The notes: a model not told the origin generated them from the letters alone. Counted from the stretch's first letter, positions 23,461 to 34,699 are shown. The stretch: DNA of 64,000 bases from Mallotus nudiflorus (GCA_947683625.1 CANTUR010000114.1:496001-560000); one strand, 5' to 3'. Program-made: numbers and translations.

Positions 23461-24160
23461 TGGATAGGGGCTTGAAAAGAATGAATAAGGAAGTCCTAGG
23501 CCCCCGAACATTAAAACCCAGGACCATACGAAGGGTTTGGGATGTACTAAGGCAGGACCAGTTAGTAGAAGAGCAAAGAACAAGGAGAAAGCAAAAAGAA
23601 GTAAGCCCTTGGGAAGAATTGGACCACTAAGCGAGAACTTCATCAAGTCAGGGGAGGGCAAGTATTATCTAGGCACCAAAGAATTTATTAACGTGGCTAG
23701 AAAGGACGTCCCTAGGTTTGAGATCTTCAAGGAGAAGATTATGGAAAACCTAGTAGTCAGTAACAAAGAGGAAGTCATGAAGCAAGTAACTGAAAGGATG
23801 GGCGATGATGTTGTTGAGGAGCTGCTGTGTCTGCCACTTGAGGTGTACCACCCCAAGACTTAGCTACTATCATTAGTGATAGTTTTATTGATGTTTTTTA
23901 TGAGGAAATTGATGTAATAACGTCCAGTCTTTATGCGGACGAGGATGTTGTTTTTCCTATGGTCAATGATATGAATGTTGGTTTTGCTTACTTGTGTGAT
24001 GTGCCTCCTGATAGTTCTGTGCATTATAATTTTGATCGGTCATGCATGTTTGACATTAATTTAATTCAATTTGATTCATTTAACATGGGCACAAATGATA
24101 ATCCAAAGAACATTTCTATATCACATGATGTAACTCCTACAGAGAGGAAAAATTTTTAGA
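23461..24160 (+). pseudogene. Protease-RT linker of element B
   Basis: A Lys/Arg-rich segment (GCTKAGPVSRRAKNKEKAKR) and a helical, acidic stretch (23665-23860) lie in an open frame at 23537-23863. A conserved block SSVHYNFDRSCMFDINLIQF and SHDVTPTERKNF follows at 24010-24158. The last block also occurs in A and F in the same place. No named domain is evident. Confidence 0.65.
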
Positions 24161-25060
24161 GAATATTAACAAAAAGAAAGGTAGTATTTGCTTGGACATA
24201 TGAAGACATGCCTGGTTTGGATAGGGAAATAGCAGAGCATCACATTCCAACTCATCCAGATACCAAGGTGGTTAAACAGAAATTACGCGTATTAAGACCA
24301 GAATGGACAGAAAAGATAAGGGAGGAAATTGCCAAGCAAATACAGGCTAACTTCCTAGAAGTAGTAGACTACCCTCAATGGTTAAGGAACATAGTACCTA
24401 TTCCTAAGAAAGATGGCAAAGTACAAATGTGTGTAGATTTTAAGGATCTGAATAAATCCTGTCCAAAAGATGACTTCTTATTACCTCACATTGATGTAAT
24501 AGTGGATAGCACTACAACAAGTGCAATGTATTATTTTATGGATGGATTTTCTAAGTACAACTAAATAATGATGGCAGTCATGGACAAGATTAAGATAACT
24601 TTCATCACATAATGGGGGACCTATTATTACAAGGTGATGCCTTTTGGACTGAAGAATGCAGGTGTAACTTATTAAAGACCCGTAACTGCACTTTTCCATG
24701 ATATGATGCATAAGGAGGTTGAAGTGTATATGGATGACATAATGGTCAAATAAGAGATAAGAGGAGGGCACTTTGAAGCTTTAGACAAGTTCTTGGCTCG
24801 AATTGAGAGGTACAACCTGAGACTTAACCTAAAGAAGTGCATGTTTAGGGTTACTTCAGGGAAGCTATTAGGGCACATAGTGAGTAGTTGAGGAATTGAA
24901 GTGGATCCGGATAAAGTGAAAGCCATCCAGGAAATGCCGACACCAAAAATGAAGAAGGAAGTAAGAAGATTCCTTGGCAAGTTGTAGTATATTAGTAGGT
25001 TTATCACAAAACTCACTAATATTTATGACCCTATCTTTAAGCTCTTAATGAAAGATCAGC
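24161..25060 (+). pseudogene. Reverse transcriptase of element B
   Basis: Blocks in order: MPGLDREIAEHHIP, IPKKDGKVQMCVDFKDLNKS, YYFMDGFSKYN, FGLKNAG, the catalytic box YMDD (24727-24738) and LLGHIVS, ending FLGKL, a TAG stop and YISRFI. Tyr-Met-Asp-Asp here and in F contrasts with Tyr-Val-Asp-Asp in A. Stops lie at 24562, 24610, 24673, 24751, 24889 and 24988, several at Gln positions when compared with A or F. Confidence 0.88.
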
Positions 25061-25610
25061 CAGTTAAGTGGAATGATGATTGTTAGAAAGCTTTTGATAA
25101 GATCAAGGAGTATCTTGTTAATCCACCTATTCTGAAACCACCTAAACAAGGTAAGCCATTGGTTTTGTACTTGGCTTTATAAGAGGATGCAATAGGGGAA
25201 ATGTTATCACAATAAGGGTCAGATGGAATAGAGCACACAGTGTACTACCAAATTAAGAAGTTTATGTTGTATGAGGAAAAATATGATTTAGTGGAAAAGA
25301 CACGTTTGATCATGATTTGGGCTACGAGGAAATTAAGGCATTATTTTCAATCTTATAAGGTTCAAGTTATTTTAAGAATAAACCCTCTAAGGTATCTATT
25401 TCAAGCATCGGCTCTAATTGGAAAAATGTCTCGATGGTTGGTACTCTTAACTGAATTTGATATAGAGAATTTGATATAGAGTACATTACTACAAAGGTAA
25501 TCAAGGGAAGAGCAATAGTAGAATTCTCAGCTCAGAATGCAATCGAAGGTGAAGAATAGTGGAATTTGGAGTTTCCAAATGAGAACTTAGTAGTTGTAGA
25601 GCATTGAGAG
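25061..25610 (+). pseudogene. RNase H domain 1, element B
   Basis: The order is PVKWNDDC, a stop, KAFDKIKEYLVNPP, LVLYLAL, then VYYQIKKFMLYEEKYDLVEK and ATRKLRHYFQSYKVQ (25240-25479 open). It ends in the KVIKGRAIVEF block near 25493-25528, where a short duplication of the sequence GAATTTGATATAGA (25453-25480) shifts the frame. Confidence 0.8.
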
Positions 25611-26055
25611 TGGAAACTTTACTTTGATGGAGCTATAAACAATAAAGGAGCTGGATTAGGAGTGATTCTTGTTACACCGAAAGGAGAAACCATACCAATG
25701 GCAATTTCAAGGTCACAAACAACATGGATGAGTATGAAGCATGTATCTATGGAGTTGAGGTAGCTGTGGTAGCTAGAGTAAAAGATTTATTGGTTTATAG
25801 GGATTCAATGTTAGTCATCAGTCAGGCTAATGAAGAATGGGAAGTAAAAGAGGAAAAGCTGAAGCCTTATATCTGCTATTTGAAAGCTTTAATGAAGAAT
25901 TTTACCAAATGTCTCTTTATCCATCTATCCAGAGACAATAATCAGATGGCATATGCACTAGCAACACTCTCTTCAATGTGGGATAGTGCAATTGGGTTGG
26001 CCATGAAACCTTTAGTGATCATGAAGTCTAGAGCACCGTGTTAAAGGGGTGAGCA
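25611..26055 (+). pseudogene. Second (archaeal-type) RNase H, element B
   Basis: WKLYFDGAINNKGAGLGVIL begins it, with the D-G of the first catalytic block. DEYEACIYGVEVAVVARVKD (open 25724-26044), SMLVISQANEEWEVK and HLSRDNNQMAYALATLSS follow. The D of the last N-x-x-x-D-A block is Tyr here (NQMAYAL), a likely loss of a catalytic residue. A frame change near 25720 separates the halves. Confidence 0.78.
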
Positions 26056-27333
26056 AATTATGAATGTTCAAATAGGGCCTAAAGAAAAGCCTTGGTTTTA
26101 TAATGTCTAGAGATTCATTAAAGAAGGAATTTATCCAGGTGAAGCAGCCTCAAAGGAAAGATATGCTCTTCGTGTTCTTACACGTAACTATGCAAGTCAT
26201 GACAATGTATTATACAAAAGAACGTTTAATGGGATGTAACTCAGATGTCTTAAGAAAGATGAAGCTGAGGAGGTGATGAAAGAAATTCATGTAGGAACAT
26301 GCGGTTCTCATATGAATGGGATGATACTACCCAAGAAAATAATCAGACAAGGGTACTATTGGATGAGTATGGAAAAGGATTATATTAGGATAATAAGACA
26401 ATGCCATCAGTGTCAGATCCACGGGAATCTTAGTCATATGCCTCCAATAGTGCTGAATAGTTTATCATCCCCTTAGACCTTTGTAGCATGGGAAATTGAT
26501 ATCATAGGAGAAATAATACTGACAACATCAAATGGGCATAAATACATAGTGGTGGCAATCGATTACTTCGCAATATGGGTAGAGGTAGAATCTTTCAACA
26601 CTCTGAAAGCAAAACAGATGGCACGGTTCATTGAGAAGAGCCTTACCTGTAGATATGGGGTTCCACATCATATTATGATAGATAATGGGGTTCAATTTCA
26701 AGAAAAATCAGCAGAGTTGTTACAAAATATAGGATTAAGCACCATAAATCTTCACCTTATTACCCTCAAGCTAATGGAGCAGTAGAAGTGGCTAATAAAA
26801 ATGTTAAGAAAATCCTTACTAAAATGGTTAAAAATTATAAAGATTGGCCTAAATATCTTCCTTTTGCCTTATGGGGATATAAGACTATAGCTAGAATCGC
26901 CATAGGCCAAACACTGTTCTCATTGGTATGTGGTTGTAAGGCATTTTTGCCCATAGAAATTGAGATTAAGTCCTTGAGAGTAGTCATAGAAGCTAAAATA
27001 ACTGAGAACAAATGGGCGCATAAGAGATATGATCATCTTGTATCTCTAGATGAGAAAAGGATGGATGCTTTATTCTACACTTAGATATATCAAAGAAGGA
27101 TAACAAGGGCATTCAATAAGAAGGTTAAGCCTAGGAAGATCAAAGCTGGAGATATGGTGTTGAAATAGTCTAGAGCCATGGTGTTTGATCTAAAAGGTAA
27201 ATTTAGACTGAATTAGGAAGGACCATAATTAGTCAAATTAGTCCTACCTAAAGGAGCTGCTAAGATATCAGATCTTGAAGGGAATGAGTTCATGGAACCT
27301 GTTAATATGGATCGCCTCAAGAAGTACTACCTA
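26056..27333 (+). pseudogene. Integrase of element B
   Basis: Integrase joins element DNA to the host chromosome. The zinc region has H-x-G...GSHMNG (26287-26317) and QCHQCQIH (about 26399-26422). The D-D-E triad can be placed: D in EIDIIGE (26498-26500), D in IDNGVQF (26681-26683) and E in AVEVANKN (26785-26787). A frameshift near 26750 lies between the second and third. A C-terminal part (LPFALWGYKT, FLPIEIEIKS, AFNKKVKPRKIKAGDMVLK) ends at NMDRLKKYYL and a stop at 27331. The hairpin array starts 40 bases later. Confidence 0.86.
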
Positions 27334-27369
27334 TAAGAAAATATGAATAAAAGAAGAATAAAGAAAATA

Positions 27370-27545
27370 AAGTTTACTGGCTAGAAAACCTAAAAAGGCT
27401 AGTCAGGTAAAAATTAGGACATTCCCGTTGTTTAGAAAACCCATAAAGGGCTATAAAGCAAAAGTTAAGGAAATAAATAAAAAAGGAATGGTCACGCTAA
27501 TTAAAAACCCCACAAAGGGCTAGTCAAGCAAAAATTAGGGAAATA
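27370..27545 (+). repeat. Hairpin-repeat array after pol of element B
   Basis: There are three units. Unit 1: CTGGCTAG (27377-27384), loop AAAACCTAAAAAGG, CTAGTCAG (27399-27406), an 8-bp stem with one G-T pair. Unit 2: TTTAG (27431-27435), AAAACCCATAAAGGG, CTATAAA with one bulged base. Unit 3 (27495-27530) keeps the AAAACCC...AAAGGG core with a decayed stem. Each unit is followed by a CAAAAATTAGG-like tail. Elements A and F have the same array in the same place. Confidence 0.7.
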
Positions 27546-27799
27546 AAATGTGCGTAAAAAAAATTCAATTAGAAAATTCATGAGGGTTAGCTAATAATAG
27601 GAGTCATGTCATGTGATGTATTAAATGTACTCATTTTGGCCCTAATTAATGAATGATATTGAAACTTAAGTTTTATTAAACTTTGCATGTCCTTCTTTAT
27701 TATAAAGCATAAGTACTGGAAGGGAAAATAAAACATAAGAAAACCTAAGACTAGCTCTATGAGACCATTCTATCTAGTGATGCCTTTGAAAAAAAAAGA

Positions 27800-29820
27800 A
27801 GAAGTTATTCACAAGTTCCAGAAAGATAATTGAAATCATTAGGAGATACCTCAACATCACCAATGGGAATCTGCTCTAAAAGGTTCTCCTTGATATATTA
27901 TCGATAATGGCGGGATTGCTCAAGCAAAGTCGAAGCATCATGCCCTTACAGTGCCTCCCTCAACTCTGATCCAGCAAGATCAGAACTCTATAGCATAGAA
28001 GTAGGAATATCAAAAGGGACACGTCGCCTAGTAAGTCTTGTAATCCAAAAATATACTCACTCTCTAAGATACCACATCCTGCAACCATATCTAGGAAGTA
28101 GAATCCTTAGTGTCTCTAGCCTTGCTGCACCAGCCATGAAGTCATATTACTGGAAATCATCGACACCTTCCAACCAACCAGGATCAACCTACAAATTTTC
28201 ATTTTCATTTTCATTAGCTGAATTAAGTTTCACTAACTAATACTAATGATTTTATTATTTTCTTAACAAGTTCCATTCTAAAGCATTCAGATGCTCATGG
28301 TACATCTGAAGTATGTTCCTGACACTGGCAAGGCGAGATGAACCCCATCTCTGCATTAAAGGCAGACTCATATCCAAGCTAACAGCACCAAAACCTCAAA
28401 CCAGCCTAAGCTCAATACTTTAGATCTGAGAAAGAAAAGGAGTTAGTAAAATTAGAAGAGGGATTAGGAAATATGCAAAATTAAAGGCAAATAAGAATAT
28501 ACAGTAATGCATGCTAAAAGCCACATATGGTCACTATGCCTCTATAAATAGTTTTGAGTCTATATTAAAGATAAGTAAGTGTTGTAGATCCCCAATCAAG
28601 AGAAACAACCTAATCTAAGTCACGCAAGGGGGCCCAGAAGAGCAATGCTCACTTTATGACCAGTCTCACAAAAAAGAGTAGTTCCTAGCAGGAAGAAGAG
28701 GAAACATCTCACCTTCTGAGCAATCTGGTGAGGAATAGTAGTGAGTAGATGTCTGAAGCCCTCAACCAGAGAGGAAAGAACTACGTTCTTACAGTTCTTC
28801 CACATCGGGACAAATCCAATCAAATCATGCACAAACTGACTCCTACTCCCCTCTGAAGGTTGCAGTAGCTGATGTCAATGGGTACAGGAGTCCCTCCAAA
28901 TGCAATAGCAGAGAAACTCATATGTGTTATCATCAACTCGCCTACACGGGTATGGAAGGTGTGAGTGGTGTCCATCCACCTCTCAATCAGTGCAAATAAG
29001 GAATACTGATTTGATCTACCCCGAGCAATCAAAAGAGTAGCAATGAAACATCTGAAGCCAGAGGCCCATATGATCTGTGTCACATTCTCTGGCAAACCAT
29101 GGAACAACTCTCGATCCAAGTAGAAGCATCTCGTGAATTTTAATAGTTTCTGAATAAAATTCAGAAAACCAAAATCATTCTCTATATTGCTTTTATCTAT
29201 TAATTTATTTATTCATGTATGTGTAAAATAAAAAAATAAAAAATAAAAAAATATATAATGATAAAATAAAATAAAATAAAATAAAAAATTTGGAAATCGG
29301 ATTGTAGATTGGAAAACCAGAATTTCGATTGAAATTCTGGATTTCCAATCGGAAATCTATAATGCTTATCAGAAATATGGATTTCTGATCGAAAATCTAT
29401 AATTCCGATCGAAATTCGAGATTTCCAATCAAAAATCCAATTTTCCAATCAACAATCTAAAAAATCGATCAATTATGCATGCAATTCCAATGGCTCCCAA
29501 CTGTTTTTCAACATTTAATTTGAATTTTCTCTTGCATATGCCAGTTCATTTTTAAATTTAATTTAGTTAGCATACATTTAAATTTTACACTGTAAAATTT
29601 AATCATTACAGCTAATTATTTCAATTAATCTTGTAGAATGAAGTAGAAGGGACAGAGAATACCTCATTACCAGTCTGTGAAGATTCAAACGGGTCAAAGG
29701 AAGGATGATATCACCTTCTCATAGTCCAAGTCTATTCCGTGGAAAATGTGGACTCAAAACAATTAGATCTTCTTGCATAGCTACTCTCCCATGTGGCCCA
29801 AGTTGTGGGTGGACCATCAT
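27800..29820 (-). pseudogene. Antisense plant-mobile-domain (PMD) gene of element B
   Basis: On the minus strand, exon 1 would start at 29820 or 29817 and end at 29663 before the donor GTATTC (29662-29657). An acceptor TTATTCAG ends at 29150, giving a 513-base intron that holds a palindrome cluster. Exon 2 carries the PMD-type block ERWMDTTHTFHTRVGEL (about 28988-28938) preceded by LPENVTQIIWASGFRCF. After a frameshift near 28825, FLLGTTLFCETGHKVS follows. Further down (27850-28000 on the minus strand) lies a charged helical segment ending GHDASTLLEQSRHYR. Frames are broken. PMD domains are known from plant DNA transposons and from host MAIN-like genes; the function in retrotransposons is unknown. 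Confidence 0.75.
29285..29450. repeat. Palindrome cluster in the antisense-gene intron of B
   Basis: Six or more copies of a GATTTCCNATCGGAAATC-type near-palindrome, for example GATTTCCAATCGGAAATC (29340-29357) and AATTCCGATCGAAATT (29401-29416). The core is the same type as the cluster in solo LTR D, not that of the LTRs of B itself. Confidence 0.75.
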
Positions 29821-30299
29821 ATCAGACGGATGGAAAATCGGACAACAAATGGTCAAGAAATCAGAAAAGAAAAATCAAAATCAATTGGAAGGAAAAAGAA
29901 GAAGAAAAGAATAGGAAAAGAAGGGAAGTGATCGACAAAAGGAATGGGAAGGATATATATCCATTTTAATCCTTTCAATTTACTTACATTTTTATCCATC
30001 TTTTATTTCTTGCAATTTGGTCCATAATTGCATTCGGATTAGGAACATGTTCCTAATTAAATCATGACATTCATCAAATTAATAATTCATTGAATTATTA
30101 AAACTGTATAATCAATCTGTGATTCTAAATTTTCTATCAAGTACAGAATACAAAACAAGATTACAGAATTTATTTTTTGCATTTTACATGCATCGTTTCA
30201 ATCAAAGGATTCATATGTTACACAGTAGCTATAATATGAATTTCAAATGATTATGTTATGTGTTGCGCAGTAGTCATAACCTTCATTATGTTATGTACT

Positions 30300-30965
30300 A
30301 CATAGCAGTTATGACATAAAATTTCAAATTCATCATTGCTAGATATTCTACGGGAATGATAGTAGATTTTCAATTCAACTACACTAGACGTCCCATAGGG
30401 AATATAGTGTACATTGTTAGACGTCTCCCAGGGAATATAACGAAATTCATCATTGCTAGATGTGCCATAGGAATGATAGCAAGTTTTCAATTCAACTTCA
30501 CTAGACGTCCCATAGGGAATATAGTGTCCATTGTTAGACATCCCACAAGGAATATAACGAAATCCATCATTGCTAGACGTTCAACAAGAACTATAGCAAA
30601 TTTTTTATTTATCATCACTAGACATCCCATAGGGAATTTAGTGTACATCATTAGACATCCCAGAGGGAATATAGTGTACATCGTTAGACATTCCACAGGG
30701 AATATAATGTATATCGTTAGACTTCCCATAGTGAATATAATGAAATTCATCAGTGCTAGACGTTCCACAGGAATGATAGCAAGTTTTCAATTCAACTTCA
30801 CTAGACATCCCATAGGGAATATAACGAAATTCATTGGTGCTAGATGTTCCACAGGAACTATAGCAAGTTTTCAATTTATCATCGCTAAACATCCCACAAG
30901 GAATATAGTGAAACTCATTTGCACAAAGTCCACCAGACGATCAGCAAGAAATATAGTGAGACTTG
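30300..30965. repeat. Tandem repeats in the 3' region of element B
   Basis: Units of about 33-37 bases built on TTAGACATCCCACAGGGAAT and AATATAGTGTACATCG alternate with longer AATGATAGCAAGTTTTCAAT units. They run as a block before the polypurine tract. They create long open frames on both strands (30356-31096 plus; 30251-30541, 30487-30768 and 30638-30892 minus) because the unit lacks stops in some frames; these frames are not genes. Confidence 0.85.
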
Positions 30966-31096
30966 TCAAACATTACACCTTGCTCAGTAAATTGGGCATC
31001 AATCTATCATTTAGGATACAATTAAGTGTTTTAATTTCTTTCTTTCAAAATTGTGTGCATCTATTGCTTTGCCACAATTTGTCAAGTAAATATTGA

Positions 31097-31110
31097 TAAA
31101 GGGGGGCAAT
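31097..31110 (+). other. Polypurine tract of element B
   Basis: AAAGGGGGGCAA lies right before the 3' LTR start TGTAAG at 31111. It is the expected primer site for plus-strand DNA synthesis. Confidence 0.7.
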
Positions 31111-33197
31111 TGTAAGCACCCAATTTCGGGATGCAATTGTGTATAATTGCAATGTAAGCCCCTATGATGAAATTTATTCAAAAATTGAACTTGGTTGTTA
31201 ATTTTCTAGACTTTAGGGACTAAATTGCAACATTTTTAGGATTTTATTACAAAGAAGTCAATTTTTCAAAGGTATTTTAGTAATGAAAAGTTAAAAAAAT
31301 TAGGATCGGCATTGGTGTAATGTCGACCGGCATTGCATAATGCCGACGCATAACAAGTCCTCTTTTTTTCAATTTTTCACTTTTTTTAATTTCTCATCTA
31401 TTTTTCAATGTTTTGATTGGTTAAAAATTGAATTTTATTATTATTTTATCTGGAAAAGATTTTAACGCATTCAAAAACACGTAAATAACTTTCAAAAATC
31501 AAATCCTTATAAGTCAATTTTGAGGAGATAAGCACATTCCTATAATGGGGGAAGTCAGTAAGCAGACTTTGCTTAAAAAGCAAAGAGTCTGCATACGTGA
31601 AGGGGGGAGCCTTTTTGACATAAAGAGAGATGGAGAGCTTTACACAGACAAACTGAGAGAAAACCCAGAAACCCTAAAAATTTAGACATGAAGAACACCT
31701 TGCACACACCCTTGTCTTTTAAAAAACCCTAATTTTGGATACTGTCAATGTTTTTTAAAGCAATCAAATCCCAGTCCATAATCAACAATACTTTAATTTC
31801 AACAGTGAAAATCCTAGTCTGAGGGGCTAAAAAAGGCATTTCCACAACATTTAAGATCATTACAGTGTTCTTTTCTTTATTCTTTTCTTCCTTAATGAAT
31901 CTTTTATTTTATTTTTGTGATTGATTTGAGTATTTAATTTCCCTAATCTAATTTTTTGGTGTTTTTTTATTTTGATGTTCAATTGTGGATTGAGGAGGAT
32001 ACTGCTTATGTTCAAATGAACAGAACATCCATGGAATGCCATGGATGAACCTGTACTATTTTTTTAATAGTTCTTAGGATTTTAATTTTATTATGCATTT
32101 TGGTGTCCTTTGTAGTTATTTTAATTCGTGGCTGTATGATTGTTTAATTTTAATTTTTTTACATAGTTTGTAATAGCCCCGGTAGTGGGAATAGTGAAAG
32201 ATTTAATTTTCTGCACTTTAAAACTAATTAGTAAAACTAGGTTCACTGGGTAATCTTTTATAAAATTAATGGTGACTTTAGTTAATTAGGGTTTGTATGT
32301 AATTAAATTAGGTTTTTTTAGAAATTATATATGAATGTGTTTTGTTTTAATTTTGCTATGTTTTTTTTTATGTTTTTATGTTTTTGGGCTTTTTTTATTT
32401 TGTTTTGGGCCCTAAGCCCATGCTTAGGTCCAACTCACTTTAAATAAGTTTAAAAAATGGTTTAGAGCTTTAAATGATTAAATTCAACTTAGGTCCATTA
32501 GGTTCATTAGATTTTAGGCCCACTTAATTAAAACTTGTTTAGACTTAGCTCAGCCCACTTAATTTCATTTCTTTTGAAATAAATAGACCTAGGCCCACAT
32601 TTCACTTAAAATAAAATAAATTTACACTTAGGCCCATTAATTTAACTTTCCTTTAAAATGAAATAGACTTAAGCCCATTCCTTAGAAAAACTAAAATAAA
32701 TAGATCTAGGATCACTAATTAATAAAATATCTAGGCCCCCTTTTAGTCCCTTTTCTCACTTGTAAATAAAATGTAAATCTAGCTAACTTTTTAAAAAAAT
32801 TAACATAGTTTAGACTTAGGGATAACGCGATCTTGAGTGCATTTTTTATGTGTAATTTTATTGACTAGATGTCTAAGGTTAGATGGATGTCAAATAGGGT
32901 TTAAATAAAATTGCATGCAATTAGAGGATGAAGTAATCATTTATAAAATTATTCTAAATGAACATGAGACTAAGAGAAGTTAGTATTTCGTTCACAGAAT
33001 CTCGTAGTTATGGTGCTAACTTTCTTTTAGAGAATCGAGTACCACCAATCAAATCGTCCCAGTTATTACCCTAGGTGGTGACTCCTTTTCTCCACTCTAT
33101 GACTTTGTGACAAGTAGTGTGTTCCCTAAGGCCCTGAGCCTAAATAGTGTCACAATTGCTAAAATCTTGGACACACGCTAAACCTCCGCTGTCTATA
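31111..33197 (+). repeat. 3' LTR of element B
   Basis: It starts TGTAAGCACCCAATTTCGGG and ends GTCTATA. It aligns with 15362-17474. It keeps a small cluster of GTCGACCGGCATT-like palindromes (31300-31350), a stem at 31564-31590 and the GGCCCA-rich block near 32405-32640. ATAGG follows as the second half of the target duplication. Confidence 0.92.
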
Positions 33198-33202
33198 ATA
33201 GG

Positions 33203-34043
33203 GACTAGATATAATTGGGGAAATCCACTCGACAGCCTCAAATGAACACAGTTCATCTTAGTGGTAGTGGACTACTTCACAAAATGGGTCAAAGCAAAAT
33301 CATTCACAAAGATAGGATCCAAGCAAGTGGCTAAGTTCATCGAAAGAACCTGTTATGTTAATATGGAATCCCTCACCACATCATCTCAGACAATGGTGTC
33401 TAATTCCAAAAGGAAGTTATAGAACTACTAAGGAGTTATAAGGTGGAACATCACATATCTTCTCTTTACCAACCACCAGAAAATGGGGTCATTAAAGCTA
33501 CAAATAAGAACATCAAAAAGATCTTATCAAAGATGACTTAGACTTACTGAGATTGGACAGATAGATTGACATATGCCTTATGGGGGTACCAAACAACAAT
33601 TAGAACTTCAACAAGAGCAACTCCTATTTCACTAGTGTATGGATTATAAGCAGTTCTTCCAGTCAAAATAGAGATTAAGTCTCTTCAGGTAGCAATCGAA
33701 TCTGAATTGCCAGAAGTATAGTGGGCTCAACACAGGCATGACAATCTCACTCTCTTAGACAACCAAAGGCTAAAGGCTCTATTCCACACACAGTTGTATC
33801 AGGCTCCACTAGCTAAGACCTTCAACAAAAGAGTAAAATACAAGAGTGTGAAAGTAGGAGACTGGGTGCTAAAGCAAGCAAGATAGAACATTATAGACCC
33901 TAGAGGGAAATTCATACCAAACTAGGAAGGCCCGTACATGGTCAAACATGTCATATCAAAAGGAGTAGTCAAGCTGATGGATTCTAAAAGCAAAAAATTC
34001 TTCAAACCTGTCAATACAAATCGCCTAAAGAAGTACTACATCT
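33203..34043 (+). pseudogene. Integrase core and C-terminal part, element A
   Basis: The frame cut at 15361 resumes: GLDIIGEIHSTASN with catalytic D at 33208-33210, then VVVDYFTKWVKAKSFTKIG, and ISDNGV with the second D at 33389-33391. The third position, in NGVIKATNKN, is Lys (33494-33496) where B and F have Glu: a catalytic residue has been lost by G to A. YALWGYQTTIRTSTRATP and PVKIEIKSLQ follow, then KVGDWVLKQAR and a final VNTNRLKKYYI before a stop at 34042. Stops at 33400, 33538, 33547 and 33646 and a frame break near 33357 disable it. Confidence 0.86.
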
Positions 34044-34079
34044 AAGGCATAATATATATATAATAATAAAAAATATCCC

Positions 34080-34225
34080 ACTAAGTTGAAAACTTAAAAA
34101 GGCAACTCAAGAAAAAGTTAGGGACTTTCTGTTGAGTTGAAAACCTAAAAATGGCAACTCATGCAAAAATTAGGGAAAAAGAGAAAATACTTAACTAGAA
34201 AACCTAAGAAGGCTAGTTAAGGATA
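34080..34225 (+). repeat. Hairpin-repeat array after pol of element A
   Basis: There are three units. Unit 1: AGTTG (34084-34088) with CAACT (34103-34107). Unit 2: TGAGTTG (34133-34139) with CAACTCA (34155-34161), a perfect 7-bp stem around AAAACCTAAAAATGG. Unit 3: TTAACTAG (34191-34198) with CTAGTTAA (34213-34220), a perfect 8-bp stem around AAAACCTAAGAAGG. The stems of units 2 and 3 differ at almost every position, yet both pair. A CAAAAATTAGGG-like tail follows units 1 and 2. Confidence 0.75.
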
Positions 34226-34414
34226 GGGGTAACCTCAAGCATAAATTTGTACGAATGCACCTATGCTTTTCTTAAATGATTACAATGAAATGAGAATGAT
34301 TTCCAATTTATACAAAATGTCTAAAAAGTGCAACACATTTTATCATCATGAATTGCATTAAGCATGCTTTACATTTTCTTTCATTACATGACCATGGTTC
34401 TTACTATCTAAATG

Positions 34415-34510
34415 TGAAAAGCTCCGAAAGGAGACACCCTAGGCAAAAAAAAAAAGGAAGAAAAAGGAAACCTAGCTAAGTGTGAAAAGCTCTAAAAAGG
34501 AGACGCTTTA
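34415..34510 (+). repeat. Second two-copy hairpin repeat in A 3' region
   Basis: TGTGAAAAGCTCCGAAAGGAG (from 34413) recurs as TGTGAAAAGCTCTAAAAAGGAG (from 34481). The first forms CTCC-GAAA-GGAG, a 4-bp stem with a GNRA-type loop. Each is followed by an ACRCYYTARG(C/T)AAAAA tail. The role is unknown. Confidence 0.45.
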
Positions 34511-34699
34511 AGTAAAAAAGGGAAAAGAGGCAGACAATAGTAATAGCAAACATCATTATCAATGATACACAACAAGAAGCATATACAATCATCATCATAC
34601 AACATGCAAGACAATGCCCAGATACAATACCCAAAGTCCATAACCTCAGGAAAATAATACAACAAAGCAAACCACAAGCCAAAAGTCCTACACCTAGCT

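Larger units (their letters stand above)
15362..33197 (+). mobile_element. Element B: Tat/Ogre-type retrotransposon inserted in A integrase
   Basis: LTRs at 15362-17474 and 31111-33197 match along their length. The flanks are ATAAG (15357-15361) and ATAGG (33198-33202), a 5-bp target duplication with one change. Internal order is PBS, leader, gag, protease, RT, RNase H, second RNase H, integrase, hairpin array, antisense PMD gene, tandem repeats and polypurine tract. Solo LTR C (19600-21745) sits in gag; without it B is about 15.7 kb. I count roughly 16 differences in the first 150 LTR bases by eye. B is younger than A (it lies in A) and older than C. Confidence 0.92.

Noticed and set aside
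30356..31096. A 246-codon open frame that could be taken for a gene
   Set aside because: It is built of 33-37-base tandem repeats without a known domain and has overlapping open frames on the minus strand; it is a by-product of the repeat.
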